Origin: Aeoliella straminimaris
Lineage (GTDB): Bacteria; Planctomycetota; Planctomycetia; Pirellulales; Lacipirellulaceae
Length of the DNA: 64,000 nt
NCBI RefSeq assembly: GCF_024054565.1
Contig: NZ_JAMXLR010000036.1
Coordinates: forward strand, 434,001-498,000
Direction of reading: 5' to 3'
Each line of letters opens with the position of its first letter. Within the stretch, counting starts at the first letter, position 1. This document shows, piece by piece, positions 34,815 to 44,233 of the stretch. Made by a program: the position numbers and the translations under genes. Under the pieces are notes generated by a model. It was not told where the DNA came from and ran no database searches. It saw only the letters and a program-made list of their open reading frames with translations.

Positions 34815-35480
34815 TTAGTCCCGCATGCCTGCTTCTTCCAGGTACTTGGCGCCTTGCATGGCGTCGAATAGCACCTCGTGAAATACCAGCTTTCCGCGAC
34901 GAAAGACGAAGCGGTGCACCAGCTTCATGGGCTCGGATAGTGGTCGGCCGATGGGGCCCATCCAGTTTTGCCCCCATACGATGACCTCGTTGCCCTGTCC
35001 GACAAAGCGGTACCAGGGGCGCCAGTCGTGGTCGGGCGGGGGGGTAATCATCGAGAAGAAAGTGCCGATGGCGCGTTGCAACGCTTCGACGCCGCGGTGT
35101 TCGCCTGTGAAAGGGAAGACCGCTGGATCGCCATTCCACTTCATGAGGATGTTCTCATCCAGGAAGTGCCGCACTTGCGTGATGCAGTCGGCGCCATGTT
35201 CGTATTGGGCGCCGATATAGCACTTGGCCATGGCCACCGGATCGCTGATGAGGTCTTCGGGATAAACGGGTTGCTCATCGGTAGAAAGCGAGTCGGCTAG
35301 GTCGACTACGGTGACAGCCATAATTGGCAAGCCGGCCTCGGCCTTGGCGATGAGTCGGTTGCTATACCCTGCAAGTTGCGCAAGCTTGTGCTGAGTCCAC
35401 TCGCGCTTCTGCCTTAAGGTGGCAATCACCTCTCCATTGCAGGCGTAAGTTCTCTTTTGCGGCGGTTCTTGCCAAGGCAT
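34815..35480 (-). CDS. XRE-type helix-turn-helix fused to an NTF2/SnoaL-like domain
   Basis: 221 residues. The N-terminal XRE HTH covers about 15-70 (IATLRQKREWTQHKLAQLAG, then YSNRLIAKAEAG). An NTF2-like alpha+beta cone domain (about 85-215) follows, with DENILMKWNG, GVEALQRAIGTFF and KLVHRFVFRRGKLVFHEVLFD. It is probably a one-component regulator with the NTF2 pocket as ligand sensor. The start is supported by GAGAGAGG. No target gene is obvious; it may regulate itself. Confidence 0.75.
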   Translation of the reverse strand: MPWQEPPQKRTYACNGEVIATLRQKREWTQHKLAQLAGYSNRLIAKAEAGLPIMAVTVVDLADSLSTDEQPVYPEDLISDPVAMAKCYIGAQYEHGADCITQVRHFLDENILMKWNGDPAVFPFTGEHRGVEALQRAIGTFFSMITPPPDHDWRPWYRFVGQGNEVIVWGQNWMGPIGRPLSEPMKLVHRFVFRRGKLVFHEVLFDAMQGAKYLEEAGMRD

Positions 35481-35825
35481 CCGGAATCACCTCTCTCCGG
35501 TAACACGAGCAATCTTTCAGCGGACCGTGCTATACGACAGACTGTAGCTTAAGCTAGTTCCTTCGCCGATGCGAGGCAATGCGCAATCGCTTGCTGCTGT
35601 GAATTTCGCGGTAGCCCGCGATGGAGGATGCTGGCGCTCGTCGGAGAGCGTCAGTTTATATTCATTCGCCGCGCGCAGCGAAGCACGCGCATGGCGGTTG
35701 GGCAAACCGCAAACAGTTGCGGGTGACGCAAGTGGGATTCCACCTGGCGGTCGATTCTGCGGTACACGGCCAACTGCTTTGCGGTACTTGGATGCCGGCT
35801 ATCGAACACGCGAACTTCAATAAAT
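35481..35825. other. Intergenic region upstream of the XRE-NTF2 gene
   Basis: About 345 bp with no credible gene. Short frames here have mixed, non-protein-like composition. It contains the minus-strand promoter region for the regulator. No other repeat was noticed. Confidence 0.4.
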
Positions 35826-35852
35826 GAGGCCCGAGTCACTGACTCGGGCCTC
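35826..35852 (-). terminator. Perfect hairpin downstream of the PEP-CTERM gene
   Basis: Arms GAGGCCCGAGTCA and TGACTCGGGCCTC are perfect 13-bp complements around a single base. It lies 35 bp after the PEP-CTERM stop codon on the minus strand and is followed there by an AT-rich stretch (ATTTATTG). A terminator is the simplest reading. Confidence 0.65.
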
Positions 35853-35886
35853 GTTGAACATTCGGCTGGTTTGCCACGGCGAGCGT

Positions 35887-36840
35887 TCAGCATTTGGAGC
35901 GACGCAGGCATAGTCCCAACACGCCTGCCAGACCAACCAACGCCAGCGTAGAAGGCTCGGGAACCAGGTTGATGCGGGCATTCAGGTTGTCGGCCAGATC
36001 CGCCGGTGTAAGCAATTCGTCGTAGATCGCGACATAGTCGATGGCGCCTTGGAACCACTCCTGTGAAGCCTCCGCCGTGGAATCGCCATCGCGATCGATA
36101 GCAAAGTTTCCGAGTCCAAAAATGCCGGTAGCACCGGCCAGTGCGCTGGGGTCCGCCGAGTTCCAGGTGCGATCGTTGAGAATCAGCGTGGGAGTTGTTT
36201 CACCAGCCGAAAGATTAGCCGCATAGACGTCGGCCACGGCCTGGCCAGGCGAAGTGGTCAGGTCGATCACGGCGGCAATGTAAATCCAGGTATCGTTGGC
36301 GTCGTATTCGGCGCCGATGGCGACGTCGCCAAAATTGTTGCCGATGATGGAGCCAATGCCACCGATCGAACCACCACTTAAGTTGTCCTCATCCTGAATG
36401 AGGTAGTAGCCACGGTCGCTGCCGGGACGGGTTTGGAACAAGTAGTTGACGGCCGACCCAGAGGTCTTGGCATCGGGCTTCACGATTGCTTCGATGGTGA
36501 ATTGGCTGGGGCTCGTGAAGCCAGAGCCCGTCAGGCCAGCGCCGGCTGTCGACGATTGTGAGACGTCCACGTAGTAGGGGCGGTAGGCATGGGTGACGTC
36601 GTTGAACCCTTTCTCGAAAGCGACGTCATAGGCTTTTCCCATCACTCCGCCGACGTTCCCTTCGCCCGGTGCGTAGTTCAGGTCCAGTCCGCCGGCGCTG
36701 TCTTTCAGCACGTTGTCGCCAGGCCCTTGGAATAGCCACTGGTGAAGCAATGTTGCATCGGCGGTGCCGACGCCAAACAGGGCCACCAGCAGGGCTGCAA
36801 GAATTGTTTGGCGCACATTCGATTTCCAATCGTTCGACAT
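35887..36840 (-). CDS. Secreted PEP-CTERM protein with LamG-like domain
   Basis: 317 residues from the ATG at 36840, at the start of the leader (TILAALLVALFGVGTADA). The body is a concanavalin A/LamG-like beta sandwich: LLHQWLF, FTIEAIVKP, YYLIQDE, WIYIAAVIDL, DYVAIYDELLTPADL. The C-terminus has the sorting signal VPEPS, a hydrophobic helix and the basic tail RRSKC. PEP-CTERM proteins are thought to be processed by an exosortase and exported to the surface or matrix. No exosortase is in the window. Confidence 0.88.
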   Translation of the reverse strand: MSNDWKSNVRQTILAALLVALFGVGTADATLLHQWLFQGPGDNVLKDSAGGLDLNYAPGEGNVGGVMGKAYDVAFEKGFNDVTHAYRPYYVDVSQSSTAGAGLTGSGFTSPSQFTIEAIVKPDAKTSGSAVNYLFQTRPGSDRGYYLIQDEDNLSGGSIGGIGSIIGNNFGDVAIGAEYDANDTWIYIAAVIDLTTSPGQAVADVYAANLSAGETTPTLILNDRTWNSADPSALAGATGIFGLGNFAIDRDGDSTAEASQEWFQGAIDYVAIYDELLTPADLADNLNARINLVPEPSTLALVGLAGVLGLCLRRSKC

Positions 36841-37260
36841 TAGTACTAACCCCAGGTGAAGACAAAGGAAAAGTAGCGACGAGCAGGCCTCCCCAAAACG
36901 CCTGAACCTGCTGATCGTGATGAACACTCGCCGCCAGGACATGTTCCGTGGCAAGCGTTAAGCAACGGACGACACTGCAGCTGAAGCGGCTCGAAGCTTC
37001 CTCAACTGAGCGACTGCGAATTATTGTAACCCGCATCGTCCGAATTGTGGTTGGCCGTAGACGTATTTGTGTGCATTTTCCTGCGGCTCGCATGCGCGGA
37101 AAAGACCGTAAGTGGTTCGCAGAACGATTGCGGAGCCGCGCATAAAAATCGACATAAGGCGATGGCGACGTACGAGCGGAGACCGCACCTGCGTAATGCG
37201 GACCCGGCTTTGCGTATTGCAGCCTAAAATGACCTGAGTTGGTTCGCTTTCGCGAGCGGG
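36841..37260. other. Intergenic region upstream of the PEP-CTERM gene
   Basis: 420 bp between two minus-strand genes. A long frame crosses it on the minus strand, but that frame overlaps both neighbours and has shadow-like Arg/Pro-rich composition. No repeat, hairpin or RNA gene was recognised. Confidence 0.4.
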
Positions 37261-38019
37261 CTACGCCGCGCTCACAGCGGTAACCCAAGCGTGGGCCATC
37301 AATGCGGCACCGTCGCCCGTGGGGTGGACGCCATCGCGGGCCCAGGTGGCCGGAGGAGCGAGTTTCACGGCTTCGTCGAACATCGATTGGAAGGGCACCC
37401 ACACGTTGGCGTACTGATCGGCGATCTCCTTTGCAGCGGCGCGGAAGCCATCGAATTTGGGGAACCATTTGGCGTCGACCGCGCCGGTCTTCAATACGAA
37501 GGGCTCGCAGACGACGATCTTCACGTTGGGTAGAGCCTCTTTCGTGCGTTCCATTAAGGCATGGTAGTCGGTGCGATAAGTCTCGACGGTTCCGTCGTAC
37601 TGGCCATTCAGGTGATGCCAGATATCGTTAACGCCAATCAGTATGCTCAGCACGTCGGGCTCGAGATCCAGGCAATCGGCCTGCCACCGCTCGGCCAGTT
37701 GGTAGACTTTGTTGCCACTGATGCCCCGGTTGTAGATCTGCAAATCCGCTTCGGGAAACTGTGTCAACATGTTGGCGGCCGCCAAGAAGGCGTAACCGCC
37801 GCCGAGCGCCGACTGGTCGTTTGGTTCGGCGGGACCACCTTTCTTGCGGCCCGCGTCGGTAATGCTGTCGCCTTGGAACAGAATCCTGGTGCCCTGTCCA
37901 AGCAGGGGAGTGCTCGCAGGTTGGGACGTTTCCTCGGCACGAATCGCTCCCCCAGCGGCAAGGCCCGCCGCTACCACGCTGCCTTGAAAGAACGACCGTC
38001 GATCGAGTGAGAAGCTCAT
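37261..38019 (-). CDS. Tat-exported SGNH/GDSL hydrolase
   Basis: 252 residues from the ATG at 38019 (GGAG upstream). The twin-arginine leader DRRSFFQGSVVAAGLAAG is followed by the SGNH blocks: Ser52 in FQGDSITD, Gly in NRGISGN, Asn131 in IGVND, and Asp229/His232 in RDGVHPTGDG. Such enzymes remove acetyl or other acyl groups from sugars or lipids. The Tat signal is unusual for this small fold but common in planctomycetes. The substrate is unknown. Confidence 0.88.
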   Translation of the reverse strand: MSFSLDRRSFFQGSVVAAGLAAGGAIRAEETSQPASTPLLGQGTRILFQGDSITDAGRKKGGPAEPNDQSALGGGYAFLAAANMLTQFPEADLQIYNRGISGNKVYQLAERWQADCLDLEPDVLSILIGVNDIWHHLNGQYDGTVETYRTDYHALMERTKEALPNVKIVVCEPFVLKTGAVDAKWFPKFDGFRAAAKEIADQYANVWVPFQSMFDEAVKLAPPATWARDGVHPTGDGAALMAHAWVTAVSAA

Positions 38020-38398
38020 AGGGTAAACTCCAGGTGAGAAGGTGGATTTTGGCGCCCATGATAGCATGCGGCGCGAGGTGCGAGGAGCACGCCTGGAAAT
38101 CGGTGGGATCGCCGAACTCCGGATTCCGCAGTTCACAGTTGCACTTGGATAGCCTGTTTTTTCAGGTGTTTCGTTGCGGGCCATCGGGATTACGGGGCCG
38201 GATTGGCAGCAGGGTGCAAGCCGTTGCAGGGGGCTCGAAAAAACACTGAAAAAACTACCCAAGAATGGCCTTGCCCCGATCGGCCGATCTCGGCACAATA
38301 CCGCCCGCTTGACTTTCCGGCTGGGCGAGCACGTGGCTCAGCTGGCAATACTTCGCCTTGGTCAAGGATGACCCGTTTTTTCAGCAAGGAGTGCTGAC
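38020..38398. promoter_or_regulatory. Divergent region between the SGNH hydrolase and Skp genes
   Basis: 379 bp without genes. It should contain promoters in both directions, including that of the envelope operon. A-rich runs occur near 38236-38258. No clear -35/-10 pair of consensus quality was found. Confidence 0.35.
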
Positions 38399-39025
38399 GT
38401 GAAGACTCTCGTTTTGGCCGTCGCGGCCGCTCTATTGATTGGTGTCGCTAGCCCAAGCGCCCATGCCCAACACCCCGAGGCAGCCAACGCTCCCACGTTC
38501 GGAATTGCCGTGGTGGACATCAGCTACGTGTTCAAGGAGCACGCTCAGTTCAAAGCCACCATGGAAAACATGAAGAACGAAATGAAGAAGATCGAGGATA
38601 GCCTGAAGGCGAAGCGCGATCAGATCGCCCAGATGGAAGATGCCCGCAACCAGCTTAAGGTGGGCACGCCTGACTACAAGAACATGGACGACAAGTTGGC
38701 TGCCGCCAAGGCGCAGTTCAACCTGGAGATGGATCGTCTGCGTAAGGATTTGATGGAGAAGGAAAGCAAGATCTACTACAACACGTACCGTCAGATCAGC
38801 TACACAATCGCCAACTACGCCAAGCAGCGTAAGATTGGTCTGGTGCTGCGGTTCAGTGGCGATCCTGTAGATCCCACCAATCCGAAGGACATCCTGAAGG
38901 ACATCAATCGTCCCGTGGTGTTCGAGAACAATGTCGACATCACTCGCGACATTGTGGCTCTGGTGAATAACGGCGCAGCCACCAACGCTGCGGCGAATCC
39001 CCAATCGGGTCAGCCTTTGAAGTAA
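38399..39025 (+). CDS. Skp/OmpH family periplasmic chaperone
   Basis: 208 residues from a GTG with AAGGAG upstream. A signal peptide ends at AHA. A short beta strand with the family motif AVVDISYVF is followed by a long charged coiled coil (about 50-130), then the return strands IGLVLRFSG and DITRDIVALVN. Skp holds unfolded outer-membrane proteins. It is immediately upstream of lpxC, the usual linkage with lipid A genes, but LpxD, often placed between them, is missing. Confidence 0.88.
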   Translation: MKTLVLAVAAALLIGVASPSAHAQHPEAANAPTFGIAVVDISYVFKEHAQFKATMENMKNEMKKIEDSLKAKRDQIAQMEDARNQLKVGTPDYKNMDDKLAAAKAQFNLEMDRLRKDLMEKESKIYYNTYRQISYTIANYAKQRKIGLVLRFSGDPVDPTNPKDILKDINRPVVFENNVDITRDIVALVNNGAATNAAANPQSGQPLK

Positions 39026-39171
39026 ACGCGTGCAACGCCCTGACTAGCCCGGCCGCCCATTTCTCCCCCCCATGGGCGGCTGGGTCCGGGGCTGTTGTAT
39101 CGCGAATGCAACGAAGCTGAATCAATCACTTGTCCACCTCGGACATTGACCCCGCTTGGGAGCCCCCTCCG

Positions 39172-40050
39172 ATGATCCCCCTGCGCCATCAGCGCACCGT
39201 TGCCCGAGCCGCCGCCGTAGAAGGCTTCGGCTACTGGAGTGGCAAAGACTGCCGGGTAGAATTCCGGCCCGCCCCTGCCGGCAGCGGAGTGACTTTTATC
39301 CTGGACACGCCCGACGGTCGCCCGCCAGTACGCCTGCCGGTGGGCCTCGAGCTTCGCGAAGATCGCCCCCGCCGTACGGTGCTGAAGAGTGGCGAGCGTC
39401 GCGTCGAGATGATCGAACACGTCATGGCCGCCTTAGCCGGCCTGGAAATCGACAACTGTGAGGTTTGGGTCACGGCCGAGGAGATTCCCGGCTGCGACGG
39501 CTCGGCTTCCGCTTTTGTCGAAGCCCTGGACATGGCCGGCGTGGTCGTGCAATCCACGCCCACTCGCCCGCTGGTGGTCACGCAAACCGTGCGAGCCGGC
39601 AATCAGCACAAATGGGTGGAAGCTCAGCCCACCAACCGAGGCGGGCTCTCTATCGAGTTTCACCTCGACTATGGACCAGGCAACGCGATCGGCCGCCAGT
39701 CGTTCGCCGCTGAAATCTCGCCCGAGCAGTTTCGCTATGAACTGGCCCCCGCGCGGACATTCGTGCTTCGCGAAGAAGCCGACGCTCTGGTAGCGATGGG
39801 CAAGGGCACCCGAGTGACTGCCCAGGACCTGTTGATCTTCGACGTGGATGGTCCGATGGACAATCCGCTCCGCTTTCCCGATGAATGCGTGCGTCACAAG
39901 GTGCTCGACGCCGTGGGCGACTTTGCCCTGGCTGGTCGCCCCGTGGTTGGTCACTTCATCTGCTACCGCAGTGGTCACCAGCTCAACGCGTCGCTGGTCG
40001 AAGCCTTGTTGGAGCACGAGAAGCAACAATCGCTCAGAAGAACCGCATAG
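39172..40050 (+). CDS. lpxC: UDP-3-O-acyl-N-acetylglucosamine deacetylase LpxC
   Basis: 292 residues. This zinc enzyme catalyses the committed step of lipid A synthesis. The zinc ligands His83 (IEHVMAAL), His242 and Asp246 (RHKVLDAVGD) and catalytic His269 (GHQLN) are all present, as is Glu82. The ATG at 39172 places the family start (RHQRT) at the N-terminus; a TTG at 39130 would add 14 residues. The ribosome-binding site is weak, so the start is somewhat uncertain. Downstream LpxA is 106 bp away. In some bacteria LpxC is fused to FabZ; here it is not, and fabZ lies at 62 kb. Confidence 0.95.
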   Translation: MIPLRHQRTVARAAAVEGFGYWSGKDCRVEFRPAPAGSGVTFILDTPDGRPPVRLPVGLELREDRPRRTVLKSGERRVEMIEHVMAALAGLEIDNCEVWVTAEEIPGCDGSASAFVEALDMAGVVVQSTPTRPLVVTQTVRAGNQHKWVEAQPTNRGGLSIEFHLDYGPGNAIGRQSFAAEISPEQFRYELAPARTFVLREEADALVAMGKGTRVTAQDLLIFDVDGPMDNPLRFPDECVRHKVLDAVGDFALAGRPVVGHFICYRSGHQLNASLVEALLEHEKQQSLRRTA

Positions 40051-40156
40051 CTAGGCGTCGTTCGCCAGGTGTCAGGCATCCTGCGTCTGATGCCCGACCC
40101 CAACCTACGCCCTACGCCTAACAACTATCGCCTAAACCTTATCCCCCCGCAGAGCC

Positions 40157-40963
40157 ATGGCCATCAGTATTGCCAATACCGCCTGGATTGATCCACGAGC
40201 CGAAATCGGTGAAGAGGTTGAAGTGGGGCCGTTTACCACCATCGGCCCAAATGTGAAGATTGGTACGGGTACCAAGATCATGAACAGCGTGACCCTGATG
40301 GGCCACGTGACGATTGGCCGCGATAACACCATCTACCCCCATGCGGTGCTGGGTGGCGAGCCGCAGGATATCAGTTATGCCGGCACCGACACCAAGGTGA
40401 TCGTGGGCGATGGCAACATCATTCGCGAGGGGGTGACCATCAACCGCGCCAGCGAGAAGGAAGATGGTATCACCCGCATCGGCGATAACAACTTCCTGAT
40501 GGCCAATACGCATGTGGCTCACGACTGCAAGCTTGGCAGCCATATCATTATCGCCAATGGTTCGATGCTTGGCGGCCACGTTCACGTGGACGATCACGCT
40601 TCGATCTCCGGTGGTGTGGCCGTGCATCACTATACCACGATCGGCAGCTTCAGTTTTGTCGGTGGCTTGAGCCGCGTGCTGCACGATGTTCCCCCCTACA
40701 TGCTGTGCGAGGGCTCGCCGGCCCGACCGCGTTGCATCAATATCGTGGCGCTCAAGCGTAACAACTTCGACGCACCGGTGATCGACGCCCTGGCCGAAAC
40801 TCACCGCCTGATGTACCGCTCGAAGATCGGTCTGGACGCTGCTCGCGAAGTCCTTCGCGGCAACGACCGCCTGCTGCCGCAGGTGAATCACCTCCTGGCG
40901 TTTATCGAAGGACAACAGGAAGGTCGCCATGGTCGCGGCCGCGAAGCCCGCCGGGCCGCTTAA
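40157..40963 (+). CDS. lpxA: Acyl-ACP:UDP-N-acetylglucosamine O-acyltransferase LpxA
   Basis: 268 residues. Hexapeptide-repeat left-handed beta helix with catalytic His122 in THVAHDC and the C-terminal VPPYMLCEGSPARPRCIN, GLSRVLHDVPPY and helical cap. It carries out the first step of lipid A synthesis. A Gfo/Idh oxidoreductase gene follows 109 bp downstream, an arrangement known from GnnA/GnnB bacteria where LpxA uses a 3-amino sugar. The C-terminus ends in an unusually basic tail (RHGRGREARR). Confidence 0.95.
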   Translation: MAISIANTAWIDPRAEIGEEVEVGPFTTIGPNVKIGTGTKIMNSVTLMGHVTIGRDNTIYPHAVLGGEPQDISYAGTDTKVIVGDGNIIREGVTINRASEKEDGITRIGDNNFLMANTHVAHDCKLGSHIIIANGSMLGGHVHVDDHASISGGVAVHHYTTIGSFSFVGGLSRVLHDVPPYMLCEGSPARPRCINIVALKRNNFDAPVIDALAETHRLMYRSKIGLDAAREVLRGNDRLLPQVNHLLAFIEGQQEGRHGRGREARRAA

Positions 40964-41072
40964 GAGGAGACTCGTCCTGCCGAATGCTCCATGTTGAATG
41001 GAAGCATGGTTCATTCGGAATCGCGGTTTGGCCATTCCTCGAACCTTAACCTACCAATCCGATTGCTCTATC

Positions 41073-42140
41073 ATGCTTCCGCTACGCACCGCCGTTATTG
41101 GCACGGGACACCTGGGTCGCATTCATGCACGTTTAGCCGCCGAGGCGCCGCACATCGACTTGGTGGCGATCGTCGACGTTAACCAGGAAGCCCGCGAGCG
41201 GGTGGCCGAGGAAACCGGTTGTCGCGCGGTGGCCGACTACCGCGAGGTGCTAGGCGAAATCGAAGCGGCCATTGTTGCCACTCCCACCATCTATCATCAC
41301 CACGTGGTGAAGGACCTGCTGGGCTCCGGCATTCACGTACTGGTCGAGAAGCCCATCACCACCACGGTGGAAGAGGCTGACGAACTGGTCGAACTGGCCA
41401 AGACAAACGGTCTGAAGCTGCAAGTGGGACACGTCGAACGGTTCAATCCCGGTCTGGACTGTGTGGCCGACGACCTTGCAGACATTCGCTTTATCCAGGG
41501 CATTCGCGCCAGTGGATTCACGTTCCGCTCCACCGATATTGGCGTGGTGATGGACCTGATGATTCACGACATCGACATCGTGTTGTCGCTGGTCAAAAGC
41601 CGCGTGGTGCACGTCGATGCGTTTGGCGTGGCCGTGATGGGCGACAGCGAAGATATTGCCCAAGCCCAATTGCGTTTTGCCAACGGGGCCATCGCCCAGC
41701 TAACGGCGTCGCGGGTCAACTACCAGGGCGCCCGCAGCATGCAGGTGTTTACCCCCACTGGTTTTACCGATATCGATTTCGCCGGCCGGAGTGCCACTAC
41801 CGTGCGCCCCACCGCGGAACTGCTTACGCGTCAGTTCGATCTCAATTCGCTCACTACCGACCAGGTGGCCCACTATCGCGACCACCTGTTCGAAGAGCTG
41901 CTGGTCAAGAAGCAGCACGAGCCGTCGCAAACCAACGCCATCGCCGAAGAGCATCGCGACTTCGCGGAGGCCATTCGCACCGGCCGCGATGTTCGCGTCA
42001 CTGGTCAAGCGGGGCGGAATGCCCTGGCGGTGGCCGAGCAAGTACTCGAGGCCATCGACAAGCACCTTTGGGACGCCTCGCCACTGGGCCGCCGCGGCGC
42101 ACAACTCACCCCGGCTGTGCCGCTCAGGAAGGCCGGCTAG
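41073..42140 (+). CDS. Gfo/Idh/MocA oxidoreductase in the lipid A operon
   Basis: 355 residues from the ATG at 41073. There is no signal peptide, so it is cytoplasmic. A Rossmann motif GTGHLGRIHAR (10-20), VEKP (91-94), VGHVERFNP and the catalytic-region DLMIHDIDI are present. Directly after lpxA, it resembles UDP-GlcNAc 3-dehydrogenase (GnnA) in position. A GnnB aminotransferase is not nearby, so that function is only a suggestion. It has no close similarity to the Tat-exported Gfo/Idh at 3.4 kb beyond the family. Confidence 0.85.
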   Translation: MLPLRTAVIGTGHLGRIHARLAAEAPHIDLVAIVDVNQEARERVAEETGCRAVADYREVLGEIEAAIVATPTIYHHHVVKDLLGSGIHVLVEKPITTTVEEADELVELAKTNGLKLQVGHVERFNPGLDCVADDLADIRFIQGIRASGFTFRSTDIGVVMDLMIHDIDIVLSLVKSRVVHVDAFGVAVMGDSEDIAQAQLRFANGAIAQLTASRVNYQGARSMQVFTPTGFTDIDFAGRSATTVRPTAELLTRQFDLNSLTTDQVAHYRDHLFEELLVKKQHEPSQTNAIAEEHRDFAEAIRTGRDVRVTGQAGRNALAVAEQVLEAIDKHLWDASPLGRRGAQLTPAVPLRKAG

Positions 42141-42164
42141 CGCAGGCCCTACGCGAAGCTGGCG

Positions 42165-43652
42165 CTACGCCAGGTCTCGATCTTCGAACAGCAGCAAAGC
42201 CAGCACCATGGCCGCTGCGCAATAGAGCAAGCAGTAGATGCCTGCTCTTATCAGGTATTCGTACGGCACCGCCACGCCGGCCGCGATGGCCGGCTGAATA
42301 TTAAAGTGGTTCAGCACCGGTAATATCACGCTGAGCAGCTTGCCCGTGAACGCGATGAACGGGATGTCGCCGGCGCTGGTGCGGACGATCTGCGGCAGCA
42401 GGTTGCCGATCACGTAAATCGATCCCACGATAATCAGGTTTGGCAGCATCGAGAGCCGGGTGCTGATGGCCACCGAAATGGCTGCCAGCACGGCTGCCTG
42501 CATGTAGGCCAGTACCAGTCCGGGGATAGCCGACACCATGGTGGTGTAGCACAACTGCCAGTCCGGCGTTGGCTGGCTCGACTCGCGGGCGTCGTACACG
42601 ACCTTGTAGCTGATGGTGATCAGCAAGATCGCACCGAGAATGACGAACATCACCAACAGCGGCCACAGAATGCCAAGAAACTTGCCGATCACGAACTGGC
42701 GGCGGCTGACCGGCTTGCTGAGCATGGTGAGGGCCGTCTTGCCTTCGATTTCCTCGCTGACGCTGGTGCTGGATGTCCACAGAGCGAACAGGATGCCTAG
42801 CACCATGATGGTGGTCAGGCCCGAGTCGGTCAGCATCTTCACGTCTTCGCCGAAGGTGTGGTAAGGAATGAAGACGAAGATCACCAGCGCCACGGCGCCC
42901 AGGATAGTGAGCACCATGAACAGAGGTTGCGAGATCGCTTCCTTGGCCGTGCCGACCGCCACCGTGGCAATGCCTGGAAACAGGATTTCCAACATGAAAT
43001 ACAGCAGCACCACGGCCAGCACCGACATCATGACGATGGGCAGGTGATGCACCTCGGGCATTTCGACGTCGGTTTCGTAGGTTAGCGCCAGGTCGACCGG
43101 CTGGTCGTTGGGATTCGTGGCGTACAGCGTGGTGATGCGGTCCTGAAAAATGCGGGGGTACTTTTTTGCAGGGTCCCAGTCGTAGTCGTCGCCACCAGTG
43201 AGGGTGAAGTCGACGGCCACGAATCCTCGCCCTTTTTCGGTCGATAGTCGCAGGTCGCCATCGGTGGCCAGCGTGTACCAAAGCAGTTCATCGGCCCGAA
43301 TGTCGACATCCAGTGGTTGGTCTTCGGCGTTGGGGGCGATGGTGAACGTTGCGGTGTGCTCATGGGCTGTGGGAAGTCGTGTGAGGGAGTCCCACATGTC
43401 ATCCACCGGCATCGAGGCGGAGGCCAGCACCGTGAGCAGAACGAAGGCCCCGGCCACGCACGCAATCGGCGTCAGCAGACCGTCACCTGCCGCTTGCCGT
43501 ACCGAGTAAGCGCCAGCCGGCCACACCAGGACCATCAATCCATACAGCACGGCCAAGATCACCACGGCCGCAGTGACCCCAAGCGACAGAATCCACAGCG
43601 GTGTGATCCACAGTTGAACGTTGGCCAGAGGAAGCATCACGGCGTTGAGCAT
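42165..43652 (-). CDS. ABC-2 type transporter permease
   Basis: 495 residues with about eight membrane helices. The first two are N-terminal and are followed by an extracytoplasmic domain (about 75-205, TFTIAPNAEDQPLDV...). The ABC-2 core has the cytoplasmic motif SEEIEGKTALTMLSKPVSRRQFVIGKF, typical of these permeases. No ATPase gene is adjacent, so its partner is elsewhere. The function could be in cell-envelope or gliding-type export. The start ATG at 43652 has a weak ribosome-binding site. Confidence 0.85.
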   Translation of the reverse strand: MLNAVMLPLANVQLWITPLWILSLGVTAAVVILAVLYGLMVLVWPAGAYSVRQAAGDGLLTPIACVAGAFVLLTVLASASMPVDDMWDSLTRLPTAHEHTATFTIAPNAEDQPLDVDIRADELLWYTLATDGDLRLSTEKGRGFVAVDFTLTGGDDYDWDPAKKYPRIFQDRITTLYATNPNDQPVDLALTYETDVEMPEVHHLPIVMMSVLAVVLLYFMLEILFPGIATVAVGTAKEAISQPLFMVLTILGAVALVIFVFIPYHTFGEDVKMLTDSGLTTIMVLGILFALWTSSTSVSEEIEGKTALTMLSKPVSRRQFVIGKFLGILWPLLVMFVILGAILLITISYKVVYDARESSQPTPDWQLCYTTMVSAIPGLVLAYMQAAVLAAISVAISTRLSMLPNLIIVGSIYVIGNLLPQIVRTSAGDIPFIAFTGKLLSVILPVLNHFNIQPAIAAGVAVPYEYLIRAGIYCLLYCAAAMVLALLLFEDRDLA

Positions 43653-43758
43653 GGCGTGCGGGGGGGAGTGGTGAGTAAGTGAGTGAAGGAGGGGGGGATG
43701 AGTGAGTGGCGATTAGGCGATCGATAAACCAGATTGTCTACTCGCCCGGAAGTCTCTC

Positions 43759-44046
43759 TCAATACCTTATCTCAAAAGTGTCGTAATGTCCGGTGGCCGG
43801 GCGAGTGTCGCGTTGTACGTCCTGGATGCTGTCGGCCTTTTCCTGGGCGATGGACCGCTCCAGCAGGTCGAGTTCTGCGGGGGCACCTTCGGCCACCAAT
43901 TTCACACGGCCGTCGGGCAGGTTCATCACGTACCCGGTCACCGCCAGGCCGCTGGCGATGTTCCGAGCCGTGGCCCGGAAAAACACGCCCTGGACGTGAC
44001 CCTTGTAGTGAAGCTCTCGCAGCTCGTTTTTCGGCGATTTGGCCAT
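43759..44046 (-). CDS. acyP: Acylphosphatase
   Basis: 95 residues, the normal length. The motif GHVQGVFFRATARNIA (16-31) contains phosphate-binding Arg24, and YVMNLPDGRVKLVAEG (39-54) contains Asn42. It hydrolyses acyl phosphates in the cytoplasm. It starts at ATG 44046 and is divergent from the secreted CX4CH protein; the longer frame upstream has no domain. Confidence 0.92.
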   Translation of the reverse strand: MAKSPKNELRELHYKGHVQGVFFRATARNIASGLAVTGYVMNLPDGRVKLVAEGAPAELDLLERSIAQEKADSIQDVQRDTRPATGHYDTFEIRY

Positions 44047-44233
44047 GATAGCAGTGTACTTGTCCCAGGTGACAGACTCCAGGGGATCGCCGCACGGGAA
44101 CGCGGAAAGGTGGCTTCCGAAAGCCGAAAAGACCGTTTCGTCCCGTCGGCAGGGCGGCTTTTGCTTCCGCCCTGCCAGCATTGGTCCCAGTTCGCCTTGA
44201 CGCCAACCGGCAAAATCGGCTACACGCCGCGGT

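Noticed and set aside
36626..37468. A 280-codon minus-strand frame spanning the gap before the PEP-CTERM gene
   Set aside because: It overlaps the PEP-CTERM and SGNH genes in another frame, and its sequence is low-complexity Arg/Pro-rich.
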